Origin: Sandaracinaceae bacterium | Lineage (GTDB): Bacteria; Myxococcota_A; Polyangia; Polyangiales; JAFGIB01 | DNA length: 7,658 nucleotides | Direction: 5' to 3' | Assembly: GCA_017881145.1 (NCBI GenBank) | Contig: JADGRG010000108.1 | Location: 1-7,658 of the forward strand | Part shown: piece by piece, positions 7,144 through 7,658 of the stretch | Numbering within the stretch: position 1 is the first letter of the stretch | Layout: each line of letters opens with the position of its first letter | Program-made: the position numbers and the translations under genes | The notes under the pieces: model-generated | Seen by the model: the letters and a program-made list of their open reading frames with translations, nothing else | Database searches by the model: none | Told to the model about the DNA's origin: nothing

Positions 7144-7149
7144 TTGACA
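7144..7149 (+). promoter_or_regulatory. TTGACA, -35-like element without a clear partner
   Basis: A perfect TTGACA lies 30 bases before the ATG at 7180. At 17-base spacing the -10 position reads AAAAAA, which is poor and almost touches the start codon. A good TACAAT exists at 7186-7191 but is 36 bases away and inside the presumed coding region. A promoter is plausible here but not established. Confidence 0.2.
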
Positions 7150-7179
7150 CGGGGGCAACTCGGATCAAAAAATGAAACC

Positions 7180-7658
7180 ATGGCGTACAATTACGGGGAG
7201 ACTGTGGGCTTCCCGGAGGCAGACACCGATACGCCGGCAGTCGACGCGGGTCGGCTGGCGGGGCTTTTCTGCCAGTTGAACCGCCGTGAATTCACTGGCC
7301 TCGCGCAAGTCGAGACTGCCGACAAGTATTCCGTCTTCGCGTTTCGGCAGGGCAAGCCTGTTTACGTGGAAGAATCGTCGGCAGGTGCGTCGATCGGAGA
7401 TCTGCTCCTTGCGCGTGGCCTGCTCACGCGCGAGCAATATGCAGACGTCGTCGGGCACATGACGGAGAGCCTGGTCGAGAGCGAAGACCTGGTCTTCTGC
7501 GAGCAGGTGGTGGCCCTTGGGTATCTGAGCGCAGAACAAGTGCGCACCGAGATGTCCGAGCGCGTGCGCGGCAAGCTCATCCAGGCGATGGGTATGGTTG
7601 GCTGCAGGGTCGAGCTTGACGAATCCGAGGAGGCGTTGAGCGGTATGGGCGACTACGC
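7180..7658 (+). CDS. DUF4388-type protein (3' end missing)
   Basis: From the ATG at 7180 the frame stays open to the right edge, giving 159 residues without a stop. After about 20 residues comes GRLAGLFCQLNRREFTGLAQ, then YSVFAFRQGKPVYVEES, then SIGDLLLARGLLTREQY. This order (leucine-rich helix, F-TG strand, x-F-x-x-GKPV strand, helix with LL-ARG-LT) matches the DUF4388 domain, common in Myxococcota proteins alone or fused to response-regulator, kinase or DnaJ-like modules. DUF4388 is thought to be a signalling or protein-interaction domain. A second repeat-like helical stretch follows (VVALGYLSAEQVRTEMSERV). No Shine-Dalgarno precedes the ATG; the in-frame GTG at 7204 has GGGGAG only three bases upstream and would leave the domain intact. 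Being separated by 188 bases, it is probably not part of the lipid operon. What follows the domain is unseen. Confidence 0.75.
   Translation, partial: MAYNYGETVGFPEADTDTPAVDAGRLAGLFCQLNRREFTGLAQVETADKYSVFAFRQGKPVYVEESSAGASIGDLLLARGLLTREQYADVVGHMTESLVESEDLVFCEQVVALGYLSAEQVRTEMSERVRGKLIQAMGMVGCRVELDESEEALSGMGDY

Larger units (their letters stand above)
6992..7179. other. Intergenic region between tetR-type gene and DUF4388-type gene
   Basis: This is the only non-coding gap in the window, 188 bases. It holds a weak hairpin near its left end, a perfect inverted repeat in the middle and a TTGACA element near its right end, each listed separately. No tRNA-like or other structured RNA was recognised. 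A minus-strand reading frame crosses it (7190-6966) but has no recognisable domain. Confidence 0.7.

Noticed and set aside
6966..7190. A 74-codon minus-strand frame covering the intergenic region.
   Set aside because: It has a TTG start (ATG at 7181), overlaps the tetR-type gene end, and I recognise no family. A gene remnant cannot be excluded, but support is lacking.
1..7658. CRISPR arrays, tRNA or rRNA genes, insertion sequences, toxin-antitoxin or phage-defence genes.
   Set aside because: I saw no spaced direct repeats, no transposase motifs, no RNA-gene signatures and no defence-type domains; almost the whole window is occupied by metabolic and regulatory genes.

Overview
The window is high-GC bacterial DNA, with G or C at most third codon positions. 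It carries one compact set of co-directional genes on the + strand. The likely source is a deltaproteobacterium, probably Myxococcota. That guess rests on the DUF4388-type protein at the right edge, a family abundant in that group, together with the GC-rich codon use and the lipid-gene repertoire. It is an inference, not a phylogenetic placement.

Layout: positions 1-6991 hold six consecutive genes, and every stop overlaps the next start by 1-4 bases (ATGA, ATGA, TGATG, GTGATG, GTGA). In order they are a polysaccharide pyruvyl transferase-family protein (5' end cut by the window), a long-chain acyl-CoA synthetase-type AMP-binding enzyme, an enoyl-CoA hydratase/isomerase with both catalytic glutamates, a second and divergent AMP-binding acyl ligase, a diacylglycerol/sphingosine-kinase-type lipid kinase, and a TetR-family repressor. 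A 188-base intergenic stretch follows (6992-7179), with a weak hairpin just after the tetR stop and a perfect 7-bp inverted repeat (7083-7103). The last gene, starting at about 7180, is a DUF4388-type protein cut by the right edge.

The six coupled genes read as one transcription unit for making or remodelling a fatty-acyl-containing molecule. Two acid-activating enzymes and a crotonase-fold enzyme would handle acyl chains. The lipid kinase would phosphorylate a lipid acceptor, and the pyruvyl transferase-like enzyme would modify a sugar or polyol. The TetR protein would regulate the operon, plausibly by sensing an acyl-CoA or the product. The enzyme families are well supported. The joint product is unknown, and I do not recognise this exact combination as a described pathway. 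The operon promoter and any further pathway genes lie to the left, outside the window.
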